Positions 9,780 to 20,074 of a DNA stretch of 64,000 nucleotides are shown piece after piece; position 1 is the stretch's first letter; every line of letters begins with the position of its first letter. A program made the translations under genes and the position numbers. The stretch comes from Thereva unica (taxonomy: Eukaryota; Arthropoda; Insecta; Diptera; Therevidae). The notes below the pieces were generated by a model. It had not been told where the DNA came from. It did no database searches and saw only the letters and a program-made list of their open reading frames with translations. The stretch lies in contig OX465283.1 in NCBI GenBank assembly GCA_949987705.1, positions 89,471,313-89,535,312 on the forward strand. Direction: 5' to 3'.

Positions 9780-10524
9780 AAAACCTTTGGGAGCAAGAAC
9801 TTCTGGTCCTTGGTAAGCTCTATTAAGGAGAATTTCACTTCATCCACAACTTCTTCATTCATCCACGATGAAAAGGTGATAACAGACAGCAAATCCAAGG
9901 CCGATTTATTAGCATATGCGTTTGCTTCCAATCCTTCTTTATCCGAAACGGATACGCTATCCCCGGTTCTCGAGCACAATGCTCATTTAATGGACAGGGT
10001 TTTCTTCAGGAATCGCGAGGTGTACAGGTGCCTCAAGGAGCTCGACGCCAACCAATCCACTGGACCCGATAATATACCCCATATCGTCTTAAAACAATGC
10101 GCCTCACCTTTGGCTAAACCTTTGCACAAACTTTTTGCCCTATCGTACTCCTCCGCCAATACCGAAAAAATGTGACTCCAGCCTTCCCTCCAATTACTGC
10201 CCAATAGCAATTACTTCTATTCTCTCCAAAACCATGGAGACGATAATTAACAAAAAGCTTATGAGATATCTAGAATCCAACCAACTTATCAACGACAAAC
10301 AATACGGCTTTCGACAAAAAAGATCCACTGGTGATCTTTTAGTTTGCCTTACAGAACACCTCAAACGAAGTTTGCATGGATCTGGTGAATCTAGTTTGGT
10401 TGCTTCGGATATCTCCAAGGCTTTTGATAGAGTATGGCACTCAGCCTTGTTAGCTAAACTCAAAGCTATTGGAATTGAATCGCTTCTGTATAAATAGATT
10501 GAGAGTTTCCTTTCGGACCGTTTA
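9780..10524 (+). pseudogene. LINE reverse transcriptase fragment (CR1/Jockey-like), frameshifted
   Basis: The first block (9810-10175) carries the pre-RT and RT start, with STGPDNIPHIVLKQ and PLHKLFALSYSS. A frameshift near 10140-10175 moves to the second block (10195-10497): PIAITSILSKTMETIINKKL, the GFRQKRSTGD loop and the ISKAFDRVWH catalytic-region motif, stopping at TAG. The sequence then continues as IESFLSDR and is cut at 10525-10530 by a foldback element. The first large LINE of this family in the window; related pieces are at 12600-13147 and 55606-56150. Confidence 0.75.
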
Positions 10525-10529
10525 TTTAA

Positions 10530-10925
10530 GCCCTAATGACACTCACTTTTCGGCTGAAAAATCTGCTAATTAGAGTGAGCCGTGATGTTAACATAGGAAA
10601 TTTAAATTGGAGTGAGTGAAAAACAAATTTGACAAAATTGGAATCGAAAAATGGAATTGCCATATATATTCTAGCAGTTCAGCTGGGAAATAAGAAGAGA
10701 ATTTTCAATATTTTTTGACAGTTCTTGATTTTTTAAGTGTGCATGGGTGTGTGAGCGTGTATTATAAGGTGATAGCAGAACACAATTGAGATGGAACTGT
10801 CAAAGCTTATTTCAAAAATTATTAAGTTTATGTTATCCTTTTCTCGCAAACTCTTTCTACCTTTTTCGTATAATTGGTTTTTCTAGCAGATTTTTCAGCC
10901 GAAAAAAAGTGAGTGTCATAAGGGC
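10530..10925. mobile_element. foldback element in LINE, TTTAA-flanked
   Basis: Ends GCCCTAATGACACTCACTTT and its complement ending GAGTGTCATAAGGGC, with TTTAA at 10525-10529 and 10926-10930. Its insertion splits the LINE coding region: the uninterrupted relative at 55680-55720 joins the two flanks. The interior is noncoding. The right half of this element is duplicated at about 11283-11497. Confidence 0.75.
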
Positions 10926-11817
10926 TTTAAGGTAGTATTGCATAGCGTTAAATCTGAATGTCAACCCTCTCTGCGGGGGTCCCCCAGGGGAGTTTTATCA
11001 CCGGCCGTATTTCTCATCTTTATAAATGACCGACCTACTTTCAATCCCCTCCAACCCACTTCTCAGTTTCGCTGACGACGGTACTCTACGTTACTCTTAC
11101 AGCTTCGTTACAAGACAGGGTCATGCCAGATCCTGTCTTGATGATCGTGAACTAATGTCCAACTCTATTAATAACGACATATACTCATTCTAAAGTGGGG
11201 AAAGAGAATCGTGTCAAATTCAACCCCACCAAAACCAAGTATTGTCTTATCTCAAAAAAAGTTAAACACAACACAAGTTAACATTTTTTGACAGTTCTTG
11301 ATTTTTTAAGTGTGCATGGGTGTGTGAGCGTGTATTATAAGGTGATAGCAGAACACAATTGAGATGGAACTGTCAAAGCTTATTTCAAAAATTATTAAGT
11401 TTATGTTATCCTTTTCTCGCAAACTCTTTCTACCTTTTTCGTATAATTGGTTTTTCTAGCAGATTTTTCAGCCGAAAAAAAGTGAGTGTCATAAGGGCTT
11501 TAAGGTAGTATTGCATAGCGTTAAATCTGAATGTCAACCCTCTCTGCGGGGGTCCCCCAGGGGAGTTTTATCACCGGCCGTATTTCTCATCTTTATAAAC
11601 CCACTTCTCAGTTTCGCTGACGACGGTACTCTACGTTACTCTTACAGCTTCGTTACAAGACAGGGTCATGCCAGATCCTGTCTTGATGATCGTGAACTAA
11701 TGTCCAACTCTATTAATAACGACATATACTCATTCTAAAGTGGGGAAAGAGAATCGTGTCAAATTCAACCCCACCAAAACCAAGTATTGTCTTATCTCAA
11801 AAAAAGTTAAACACCTC
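10711..11817 (+). repeat. tandem duplication, 572-bp unit, element half plus LINE
   Basis: The segment from about 10711 to 11282 is repeated from about 11283 to 11817, offset 572 bp (GCATGGGTGTGTGAGCG at 10741 and 11313). Each unit contains the right half of the foldback element and the LINE region encoding SGVPQG through FADDGTLRYS. The second unit lacks about 27 bp (offset falls to 545 by 11740). The two units are otherwise nearly identical, so the duplication is recent relative to the LINE decay. Confidence 0.85.
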
Positions 11818-12420
11818 ACCATCCTTGACTGTGGGTGACGTTGAGCTAATGGCCGACCCATCCCTACACATCTTAGGCGTGACATTAGCCAAAGACTTGC
11901 GATGGAATGACCACATATTGCAAATCGCCAAACGATGGGATTTCTTAAGAGGCGAAAGTTCCTCCACCAGCCATCGCCATCGGCCCGTGCTGTTATATAT
12001 AAATCCTACATTCGGCCTCTTCTTGAATACAACTCCCTCGTTTGGGGCGGCGCTCCAATAACCACATTGGCATGGTTAAAGTAAAAAAATGGCCCTTAAA
12101 CTAATTGATGACAACACCGCTTGCTCCATCGTCAACCCCTTAAGCCGCCGTAGAAATGTAGCAGCACTGACAAAATTTTATCGCTACTATCGTAGTGACT
12201 GTTCTTTCGAGATAAACGATCTACTGCCCCCACGGCAATCTTATACCCGAACCACCAGATTAGCTCGCTCGTCTCATTCCCTCCATCTGCAACTCCCCCT
12301 TGTGCGCACCCAGCAAGATATGAATTCGTTTGTAATTAGCGCAATTCGACTGTGGAATAATCTCTCGCAGTCAGTATTTCCGAGCTCCTATAACATCCAC
12401 CTTCTTCAATACCCTCCGTA
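10931..12420 (+). pseudogene. LINE RT palm to C-terminus, with tandem duplication
   Basis: Continues the LINE after the foldback insertion. Visible are GVPQG..LSPAVFLIF, FADDGTLRY (the YADD-equivalent box), NSINNDI, GVTLAKDLRWNDHI, and the family C-terminus at 12089-12420 with RRRNVAALTKFYRYY and FVISAIRLWNNLSQSVFPSS. Stops and frame changes break it repeatedly. A poly-C run (12429-12440) follows. Confidence 0.7.
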
Positions 12421-12499
12421 CCTTTATAACCCCCCCCCCCCGTTCCGTCGAACTAAGGTTACTGCTAGACATTGCACCATGACGTGACAAATGACATGA

Positions 12500-13147
12500 C
12501 GGACTGGTAGTACAAAGGGTGAATGCTGAGCTTACCACTGCCACATAAAAAATCTCTGTTCGATCAAATTTTTTTTTACCCAAAAATGATACGCTACTCA
12601 GGTACTTCTTCAGGACTTGCGAGGTTTATGGATGCCTCAAGGAGCTCAATGCCAAGAAATCCACTGGCCCCGATAATATACCCCTATAGTCTTAAAGGAA
12701 TGCGCCTCACCTTTGGCCAAACTTCTGCACACACTTTTTGCCCTATTATACTTGTTTGAAACTTGCTGATGTTAAGCTCATACCGAAAAAATGTGACTTC
12801 AGCATTCTCTCCAACTGGGGAAGCAAGAACCGTGTCGTCCCCTCCAAAAATAAGTGCTGCAATAAAAAGTGCAACACTTCTCCATCCGTGTTAGTGGATC
12901 GTGTTTAACTAATGGTCGACCCATCATTTAACATCTTTGCCTATTGGCAAACACTTCCGGTGGAATGACCACATATTCCAAAACGCCAAACAAGCATCGC
13001 AGTAAATTGGGGTTCCTTAAAAGGTGCAAGTTCCTCCTCCAACCATCGGCCCGGGCTGCAATATACAAGTCCTACATTCGGCCTCTTCTGGAATACAACG
13101 GACTGGTAGTACAAAGGATGACTCCTGAGCTTAGAACTGCCACATAA
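12500..13147 (+). pseudogene. second, heavily deleted LINE fragment of the same family
   Basis: Starts with a short repeat of the LINE end (GGACTGGTAGTACAAAGG at about 12501 and again at 13098), then re-enters the LINE at GAGGTTTATGGATGCCTCAA (matching 10018 onward). It jumps through the thumb-region piece to CCTACATTCGGCCTCTTCTG. Large internal deletions and no intact frame. Confidence 0.6.
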
Positions 13148-13188
13148 AAAAACACCCCGTTGCATGGCGTGCTAACTAAGAAATTGGA

Positions 13189-13280
13189 GGCTCCATCATA
13201 AACCGGGTCCAAAACAACAAAGCTTTGGGTGCAGACGGTATCCCCACTTAGCTTACGGAGGGCCTATACTACACCAGGTG
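13189..13280 (+). pseudogene. tiny RTE-type LINE fragment
   Basis: Plus-strand translation gives NNKALGADGIP, a stop, then a L.EGLYYT-like tail. This matches the conserved opening of RTE-class reverse transcriptases (KNNKA.G.DGIPAEL). About 80 bp only; the same class occurs at 60545-60870 on the minus strand. Confidence 0.5.
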
Positions 13281-13290
13281 ATTGAGTGAA

Positions 13291-13618
13291 ATTACACGGC
13301 CATTCACTTGGGACTCACGTCAAACCTGTCTGTGTAAAATTTGAGTATTACACGGTGCATTTAAATTTCTGCCTCTTTTCCGTGTAACAATTCTATTGTC
13401 TATGTGGTTGTGCACAAAACAACAAAAATTCTTATAATTATCGCAGTCCCAGCGAAGAAAGTTATGCTTGTGTTAGTGTAATTTGCTGTGAGACCGAAAT
13501 TTTTCTTGGATTCACAAGTGAGACCAACACATGCACTTCCCTGCGCCCCCTTGTCTAAAAAACCGGTTTATTGGAAGTGATTGGAAAGTGAGTCTGGGAA
13601 AGTGATAGGTCGTGTAAT
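13291..13618. mobile_element. miniature TIR element
   Basis: Imperfect inverted ends ATTACACGGCCATTCACTTG and, in reverse complement from 13618, ATTACACGACCTATCACTTT. Noncoding interior of 328 bp. No clear target duplication. Confidence 0.55.
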
Positions 13619-13724
13619 TTGGCTCATATACCTCGTTTGTAGCTACTCCAAAAAATAATTGGAATTATGGATCATCCAAAATTTTTTACCCTATAAACGA
13701 GGTAATTCGAATTATGGCTTAAAC

Positions 13725-13862
13725 CGAAATGTTTCGGCTTAAGCCATAGTTATAAGAATGTATTTAATACCCGTTTATACGCTAATTCGAAATTTTGCAG
13801 TAACTTTAAGTTAAATCGATTTAATTTTTCCGCTATAAACTAGGTAATAGACCAATAAATTT
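13725..13862 (-). mobile_element. Harbinger 5'-region relic carrying an empty site
   Basis: Its reverse complement matches 1311-1410 joined directly to 2199-2235. Where the copy at 1408-2198 carries TTA-element-TTA, this relic has one TTA (CATTCTTATAACTATGG). It thus documents the state before the insertion of the 1411-2195 element. Confidence 0.75.
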
Positions 13863-14470
13863 TCACTAGTTTTTCCAGATCATTCCTTGTATGATGCTTT
13901 TTATGTAACGCAACTAGAAGAAAGTGCTATATCAACAACAGAGGCGAGTTCACGAAATTCGACACTATGTTGACATCGACGAAAACGACATTAGTTCGTC
14001 GACTTTGAATTTAGGTTCACGAAAGCCGACGTGTCCAATGTCGTTTTCATAAAATAACTCCCCCCAAAAAGTATGCAAAATGTCATGGAACAGCTATAAA
14101 ACTGAAAGTACATAATTGCGTTGCATTGTTTTGCTATACTTGAATGGATTTAACTGCAATACGTTACATTATATGGATTTGACACATTAATGCGTTACGC
14201 GTCGGCACTAAAATGCGTTTTGAAATTTGCATTCATGTTGAATTTGTTTGTCATCAAAATCCATTTTCAATATATTACTGAGTTAATCCGAGCTAATAAT
14301 ACTTTTGCAGAAAAAAGCAAGACCAATTTGACAGAGTATTGAATGGGTTGTATGCGTAAAAGTTGCACTGTTGCATTGCATTCCGTTGCATTGAAGGTAG
14401 TGCCGCATTAATTGATCTGCCATCATTGAAATATACAGTGAAAACTTGATCTGTCAACGAATTCATGCAA

Positions 14471-14797
14471 GACCGGTTCTACACGTACAACTTTGCATTC
14501 CACTTTTTGACGTTCAACTTTTTTTTCTCTTTCACTCCAATGCAAAGTTTGAAACAGACTAGAGTTGAAAGGAAAATAGAAAGCAGCTCAGAATGGAATG
14601 GAAATTTGCGTTCAACTTTTGTGTTTTCGTTCAACATTTTTATGAGTGTGTGAATATGTATGAATATGAGTGTACACGGATAGCAAAGACAGCCGAGATT
14701 TTCGTTCTGCTTCTTGAATAGTTGAAAATGTGTAGACGCGAGCGACAGAATTGAACGTCAAAAAGTGGAATGCAAAGTTGAATGTGTAGAACCGGTC
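14471..14797. mobile_element. foldback element, GACCGGTTCTACAC ends
   Basis: Arms of about 50 bp: GACCGGTTCTACACGTACAA on the left and its complement ending TGTAGAACCGGTC on the right, both containing CATTCCACTTTTTGACGTTC. Interior noncoding. An outer pair of related sequences (ATAATTGCGTTGCATTG near 14113 and CAATGCAATTATG near 14803) suggests it sits inside another hairpin element. Confidence 0.65.
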
Positions 14798-14855
14798 CAA
14801 CGCAATGCAATTATGTATTTCCAGCTTTATAATAACGTTACTTTTGACATTTACT

Positions 14856-15412
14856 TTGATTACATGCATACTTGAAGTCGGCTTCAAGTAGACTTGAAAG
14901 TCATGTAACCTTAGATCGAATTTAAGTAAGCTAGACTCAAATACATTACGTTTACATGCTTACTTGAAGTATACTCAAGTAACTAAATGTGCATGTAAAC
15001 TCGTCCTGAACTCAAGTATACTTGAGTCAAGTAAATCACAAAAATTTGTTTGATTGACTTGAAAAGGCTCATGTAAACACTACTTGAATACTTGAAATTT
15101 TGCATGCGTATTTTTTCCTTAGAACAAGAAGAAGATAAAAATTAGTGAATGTATACTTTTGATGCAATATTTTTAAAGTTATTTATATTATAATTTGAAG
15201 ATAGATTCTGTTATAATATGAAAGGTCCAGTGTCAGTTCAAGGAAATTTCAAGACATTTTGAAGTCAAGTAAATGAACCGAAAACGCAACTTGAGTTTCA
15301 AGTAAATTTCAAGTCAGGAACTCAAGTAAATCATGTAAACGTAATGATAGTTCCGAAAATCGACTTGATCGACTTCAAGTAAGCTAGACTCAAGTAATTC
15401 CATGTAACCCTT
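14856..15412. mobile_element. nested foldback cluster with ACTTGAAGT/ACTTCAAGT motifs
   Basis: An inner pair CATTACGTTTACATG (14943) and CATGTAAACGTAATG (15330-15345) lies inside an outer pair of ACATG..ACTTGAAG and ACTCAAG..CATGTAA sequences. More than ten copies of CTTGA.T/A.TCAAG occur. Direct repetition of AAGTAAGCTAGACTCAA at about 14925 and 15380 on either side of the inner element suggests one related element inserted into another. Confidence 0.55.
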
Positions 15413-15568
15413 GCTTCAGCGCTTGAGTTTTGAAATTAATTCTTCGTGAATTGCGTAATTCAGTTCAAGTGCAATTTACTTAATAAATGGATAAATGAGA
15501 AAAAAGCATTTCATCCATTACGTATTTCGAAGCGAAGTATCAAGTATATTTCAAGCCATCTTGCTTAA

Positions 15569-15913
15569 AGGCACCTTTACATTATATGACTTGTCATATG
15601 ACTTTACTGTCAATAAAGTCAAAGCTAACATAAAATGTCAAATGACATTTGTTTTTGACATGTCATACGACATTTGCTTTGAATATTTCTGTTATGACTT
15701 GTCAAAATTAACTGTGAACACAATACGAAGCAAGATAGATTATCAACTTGTAATTTTGATAGAAAAATCATATGATAAATCAAGTCAAAACAGAGAATAT
15801 TCAAAACAAAATTTGACAGAATGTCGTATGTCATGTCAAAAACAAATGTCATTGTTAGGTTTGACTTCATTGACAGTAAAGTCATATGACAAGTCATATA
15901 ATGTAAAGGTACC
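15569..15913. mobile_element. long palindromic element, TTAA-flanked
   Basis: Arms start AGGCACCTTTACATTATATG and mirror to ...TAATGTAAAGGTACC. Nearly the whole 345 bp folds back, with GACATTTG/TGTCATATGAC blocks, which creates long open frames on both strands that are not genes. TTAA lies at 15565-15568 and 15914-15917, as expected for a TTAA-specific (piggyBac- or Kolobok-type) transposase. Confidence 0.75.
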
Positions 15914-16551
15914 TTAAGCTCTCAAGAAGGTGAACTGTCGCTGCGGATTGAAAACTGTCAGTTGGATCAAATTCTCAATCCGTCATGTAATTATAGTAAA
16001 TAGCAATAAGCGGGAAGAGTTAAACCGAAAATTAAAACTTCAATTATGTAATTAATTATTGATAAAACAAATTCATAATAACATTTGAAAATTTGATTCA
16101 TGGTTAATATAGCTGAGAGGCTCGGACCATTAAGGGACCCTCTTGGGTACACTAGCTCGCTAGTAATTCAGAAAACAACAACAACAACATTTGAAAATCT
16201 TCTCTGAATTTATTTTTCTACATTGTGGTTTTTCTAACTAAACTCTTCTTGGACGACTAGGTAGTTTATCTTTTTCTATTGCATTTCGCTTGTTCATAAC
16301 TGCAAGAAGTTTTGTTTGAAATTATTTTTGTTCTTGCAGTTCTTCTTTAGGAAATGTGTGCTTAGGAGATTTTTCTGTTGTTGCTTATTTGAAGCGGAAC
16401 TTAAGGCCCCCATACACGGTCAAATTGGATGTACATCGAAGTGCGGATGTACAACCAGAACTATCGATTGTGGACCGGTCGGCCGATCAAAATACATTAG
16501 GCTTATGGGTTTGATGAAAATCTGGATGTACATCCAATTTGACCGTGTATG

Positions 16552-17181
16552 TAGGGTGACCAGATTTTGTGTTGCGAAAAAGAGGACCCAAAAGGAATTC
16601 AGATAAAAATGACGAAATATGTACAAAAAAATATCATTTTGGATTATGTATCTTAATTTATGTAATACATACTATAAATCAAACAAAAAAAAATACAGTT
16701 CATTAACAAAATAAAAGTAAAAAAATATGACGAAAAAAATATAAATTATTAATTATAGAATAATTAACGAAACAAAAATATAAAATAAATAAAAAACTTA
16801 ACAAAAAATAAATTCATAAGTTCAAATAATTATCAAAATTACTAGTATTTTTCATTTGAAGAAATATTTCTTAAAATAGATATATATATGTATAGATAAT
16901 TATAAAATTGCGAACATGAGTATTCTTTAAAATTAAACTTGCATGAAATAATATTTTTAATAGTTTCTACGGACAACCTGTTTCTCTCATCAGTCCATTG
17001 GCTTGCTATTACGGAAAAAATTCTTTCCACGTTTGCATTATTTAAGGGAATTTTAAAAAAGGCCAATGCACTATGGCCAAAAAGAGGACAAGAACCATTA
17101 TTTTGAAAAAAGATACCGGACAAATTTTTTTTGCTTCAAAAGAGGACATGTCCTCTTAAAAGAGGACGTCTGGTCACACTA
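16552..17181 (-). mobile_element. hAT element with perfect 8-bp target duplication
   Basis: Ends TAGGGTGACCAGA and, inverted, TAGTGTGACCAGA; CGTGTATG flanks both sides (16544-16551, 17182-17189). Subterminal AAAGAGGAC motifs recur at both ends. It keeps only the C-terminal part of a hAT transposase (16842-17123), so it is an internally deleted copy. It is younger than the foldback element it splits. Confidence 0.9.
16842..17123 (-). pseudogene. hAT transposase C-terminal dimerisation domain
   Basis: The minus-strand frame contains ALAFFKIPLNNANVERIFSV followed by W.DERNRLSVETI, the conserved hAT dimerisation/insertion-domain ending (hATC). The catalytic domain upstream is missing within this 630-bp element. 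The frame extends into the right TIR region, where the terminal AAAGAGGAC motifs lie. Confidence 0.75.
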
Positions 17182-17529
17182 CGTGTATGGGGGCCTTGAC
17201 TCTGGCAGTAGCTGACTCTTTTAATAAGCTAATGAAATTTGCTTATTTCTTATCTGGCACAATTTCTTGAGAAGGTCTATTTATCGATGAAGAACATTCT
17301 GCATTATTGCTGCCAAAGCCAGGTCCATATTATCTCGCATGTGGGATACTTCCGAACATGCTGTTTATAAAACACTTTCTTCTAGTGGATATGAAAAGCC
17401 TTTACAATCCACTTTTAAAACGACGAACATAAAATGTTGACTTGCGTGAACCCAAAACGATATTTAACGTGTCGTTTTCAGTCGATGTCAAATTGCGTGA
17501 ACTGGCCCCAGGTTTGGAATCCTCACACA

Positions 17530-17860
17530 TGCTACATATATCATATGTAGACAGATATAGTTTTTGTTTTTCTTTCTCTTTCTTGAGCTATTTTTAAAAG
17601 TTCGTTAAACAGGGGGAAATAACCCTTACAGTTTTGAAATAAATACATTTATTTAATGAAAAACTGCTAATAAATAAAAATGAGTGATGGAAATTTATAT
17701 CTATCAATTACAACAGACATCTTATTACTTATTTTCTCCTAAATTCGAAGAAAAAACTTTTGTTTACGTAAAGAAGGTTTTCTATTTCTAGAAAAAAATG
17801 ATGGCATTGAAAATTGTCAATCAGCCGTCCATTCCTATATGTCAGTGACAGTTACGCATA
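17530..17860 (-). repeat. relative of the 22012-22453 element, inverted
   Basis: Shares blocks with 22012-22453 read in reverse complement: CTCCTAAATTCGAAG, AATAAATAAAAATGAGTGATGG, CATTTATTTAATGAAAAACTGC, TTAAACAGGGGGAA. It ends with CCATTCCTATATGTCAGTG, the counterpart of that element's terminus at 22012. The other terminus is not visible. Confidence 0.6.
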
Positions 17861-17989
17861 AAATTTCCATTAGGTTTAACTACTGGTTTTCTCTATTAAA
17901 GTAAACAATTGCTTTGAGGTTATATTTTTCTGGTAATTGTCAAAAACCGTGTTACATTGGTGGTGTAGTCGCAAGTACTTGCGAGTAGA

Positions 17990-18190
17990 AAAAATCGTGG
18001 ATCGCAATGGTCGAAAGTAACAATGTTATTACAGTAGTTCCATTGGATTTTGCATGCATTAGAAGCAGTTATTTTGTTAAAACTCCATTCGACTTACATA
18101 CGTGAACCTAAATTCAAAGTCGAAGAAACTAATGTTGTTTTCATATAGCGCCGATATCGACGTCGAGGGTCGAATTGCGTGTATTGGCCC
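17990..18190 (-). mobile_element. CAG-element end (arm B only)
   Basis: Ends in TTGCGTGTATTGGCCC followed by CAG (18191-18193). The preceding bases match arm B of 6305-7426 (AAGCAGTTATTTTGTTAAAA, TGAACCTAAATT, GTCGAAGAAACTAATGTTG). No arm A partner is visible to the left, so this is a truncated copy. Confidence 0.6.
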
Positions 18191-18193
18191 CAG

Positions 18194-18867
18194 CTCTTCT
18201 ACGATTATACAAGGAGATATAACTCCATGTTGTCACTTTTCATTTGATTAATAAGGGCGCTACAGTCACATGTACCCCAAAAAACATGGCGGATTATATT
18301 CATCCGGATCATGGCCAAGTTCGTTAACTATTAAAATATAATACATTTTTCAAAATAATACACAAACCCTTTCCACATAAAACTTTTACTATTTGAAGTT
18401 CCATGAAAGAAGCTTTAATAAAGGCAAAGTGCTGCCAGAGTACCAAGCGACAGAAACTGGAATATGGAAGTGGACATTGGAACTGTCAACCATAAGATAA
18501 AAACCATCCAATTTCGGAAGAGATTTTAATACTGTGAGCGACTTTGTGTAGGGCGGTGAGGCTTTTCAGGTTCTCCTGCAACTTTGTAAATGCCTTGACC
18601 ATATGGGTGATCAAAGTAGTGAAAGTCCGCACGATTTAAAGAATGGCTTTTCTTTAATACCGCGAAAGTGTCATATCTACAGTGTGTGCAGTTCTTAATC
18701 ACCCCAGTGAAATGTTTCAGTTTATGCTTTATATATTGGGGCTCATGCCCGCATTTGTCCTTTGCGATCAAAATGTACTTCAAGGGAAACTTGTTTTTGC
18801 CCAAATTGTAAGGTTTTAATTTTAGCAACCTTAAACTTTATGATAATAAACAAACATTTTTGCACAG
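18194..18867. other. unannotated region upstream of the host exon
   Basis: No TE signature recognised. It should include intron or 5' sequence of the acid phosphatase gene. A polypyrimidine-poor acceptor TTTTTGCACAG ends it. Overlapping minus-strand frames at 18526-18943 show no recognisable domain. Confidence 0.4.
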
Positions 18868-18966
18868 ATGTTTCGCCATGGTGACAGGACACCAGTTGAA
18901 CCTTATCCAACAGATCCATGGGGAGATTTGAAATATTGGCCAACGGGATGGGGTCAATTAACTAAT
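18868..18966 (+). CDS. internal exon of a histidine acid phosphatase
   Basis: A 99-nt exon (33 codons) bounded by TTTTTGCACAG and GTAAGT. It encodes the hallmark histidine-phosphatase opening [13 protein letters not shown], followed by TDPW and [11 protein letters not shown]. RHGxRxP holds the nucleophilic His and the phosphate-binding Arg residues of secreted or lysosomal acid phosphatases. Sequence after the exon should start with the L/VGK.Q..LG block, which I could not find, so the remaining exons lie outside the window or are too short to spot. The plus strand of the TE tower downstream may be its intron. This is the only host-type coding sequence I can support. Confidence 0.75.
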
Positions 18967-19940
18967 GTAAGTTTAAAGAACTCTCTTATCTTATATTTAG
19001 ATTTATATTTAGAGGCTTAGTTTTATAATTAGAACATTATTTAAAATCACGTGAATAGGCGATAACTTAAGTAATCTACAAAACTTTTGGTTTCTTTTTT
19101 TTATTTGTTTATAAAATTCGTGCTTTCAAAGAGATAACAATGCGTAAATTTTTCGAGAATGCCTATTATTATTAATTTTGTTTTGTATACTATTTTAGTA
19201 TAGCTCGAACCTTTTAACAAGGCGGATAATGAGGAAACTTTTATTAGGGTGTGTTTACTGGCATTTGAGCGAATTTATAAGAGTTTTCAAGGGCACACGC
19301 TAATGTGGCCTTGTTTTTGTGACTACCCTTTCATGATAGCTATCAATTTATAATTAGAAAGGTTTCTTCTGGTGCACGGGATGTATTTTCCTACAAGAAC
19401 TACAGATAACAGAATAAAATCAAATCATTGAATAACGAAATTACTTCCAAAATCCGTTATAACGTAGTTTACTACTACTATGATAACATAGTTAGTTACC
19501 CAATAGTTTGTAATTAAATCGGTTAAAACTATTATTGTTTTTGTTAGATTGTTTAATTATCGAAATATCACGTAGTGATCTAAAGTGAATACGATTCCAC
19601 TAAATAGCCTTTTTTATGCTTAAAAGTTAAACCCAATTTTAGTTTAGGTGATCCAATTCCCGCAAAGTGAATGACTCACAATGAAATTCGTTATAGTTAA
19701 ATGTTGTTCAGGGTTATATTGAAATGTCTAGCGATGTAACTTTTGTTATGCTTTCATCTGCAAAAAATCTATATCTACAATATTTGTCCAATGGAAGTTT
19801 TGCTGATTAGCGACTTGAAAAATTTGCCTTTGGTCAAATTTACTGGGAATACCTTAAAACAAAACAAGTTATAAAGTACAATATTCAAAAATATTTTAGT
19901 GGGTTCTTTGGCATTCCTGTGCTAGTTGCGTTTCCCAAAT
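18967..19940. other. putative host intron, no feature seen
   Basis: AT-rich single-copy-looking sequence after the acid phosphatase donor site. No long frame, TIR or RNA gene was recognised. Confidence 0.4.
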
Positions 19941-20074
19941 GATTATTTATTTATTTATAAGCCAAACAAGGCTATTAAATTACATTACATTACTTTTCTT
20001 ATAATATTCAGTCTTAAAAATTACACTGGCTAAAGATAATAGTTAGTGGGAAGGATTCATACTATAAGTAAGGA

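Larger units (their letters stand above)
16405..17195. mobile_element. TTAA-type foldback element, split by a hAT element
   Basis: The left arm GGCCCCCATACACGGTCAAA is complementary to the right arm TTTGACCGTGTATG (16538-16551) plus its continuation GGGGGCC after the hAT insertion. Flanks are TTAA (16401-16404) and TTGA (17196-17199), one mismatch. Removing the hAT and one 8-bp duplication restores a hairpin of about 150 bp. Confidence 0.75.
13942..17508 (-). mobile_element. large CAG-flanked TIR element, filled with nested insertions
   Basis: The left end AGGCGAGTTCACGAAATTCG carries arm B and the right end ...TTGCGTGAACTGGCCC carries arm A, so this is a reverse-oriented relative of 6305-7426. 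CAG flanks both ends (13939-13941, 17509-17511). At least four smaller elements sit inside. Between them, minus-strand sequence at about 17200-17400 reads like part of a protein (a patch with NMDLALAAIMQN), possibly the element's own transposase, but no catalytic motif could be assigned. Confidence 0.6.

Noticed and set aside
15495..15917. 140-residue plus-strand ORF and a 90-residue minus-strand ORF
   Set aside because: Both arise from a TTAA-flanked palindrome; open frames on both strands mirror each other and lack domains.
18526..18943. Minus-strand ORFs of 100 and 66 residues overlapping the acid phosphatase exon region
   Set aside because: No recognisable domain; the second is the antisense of the RHGDR exon.
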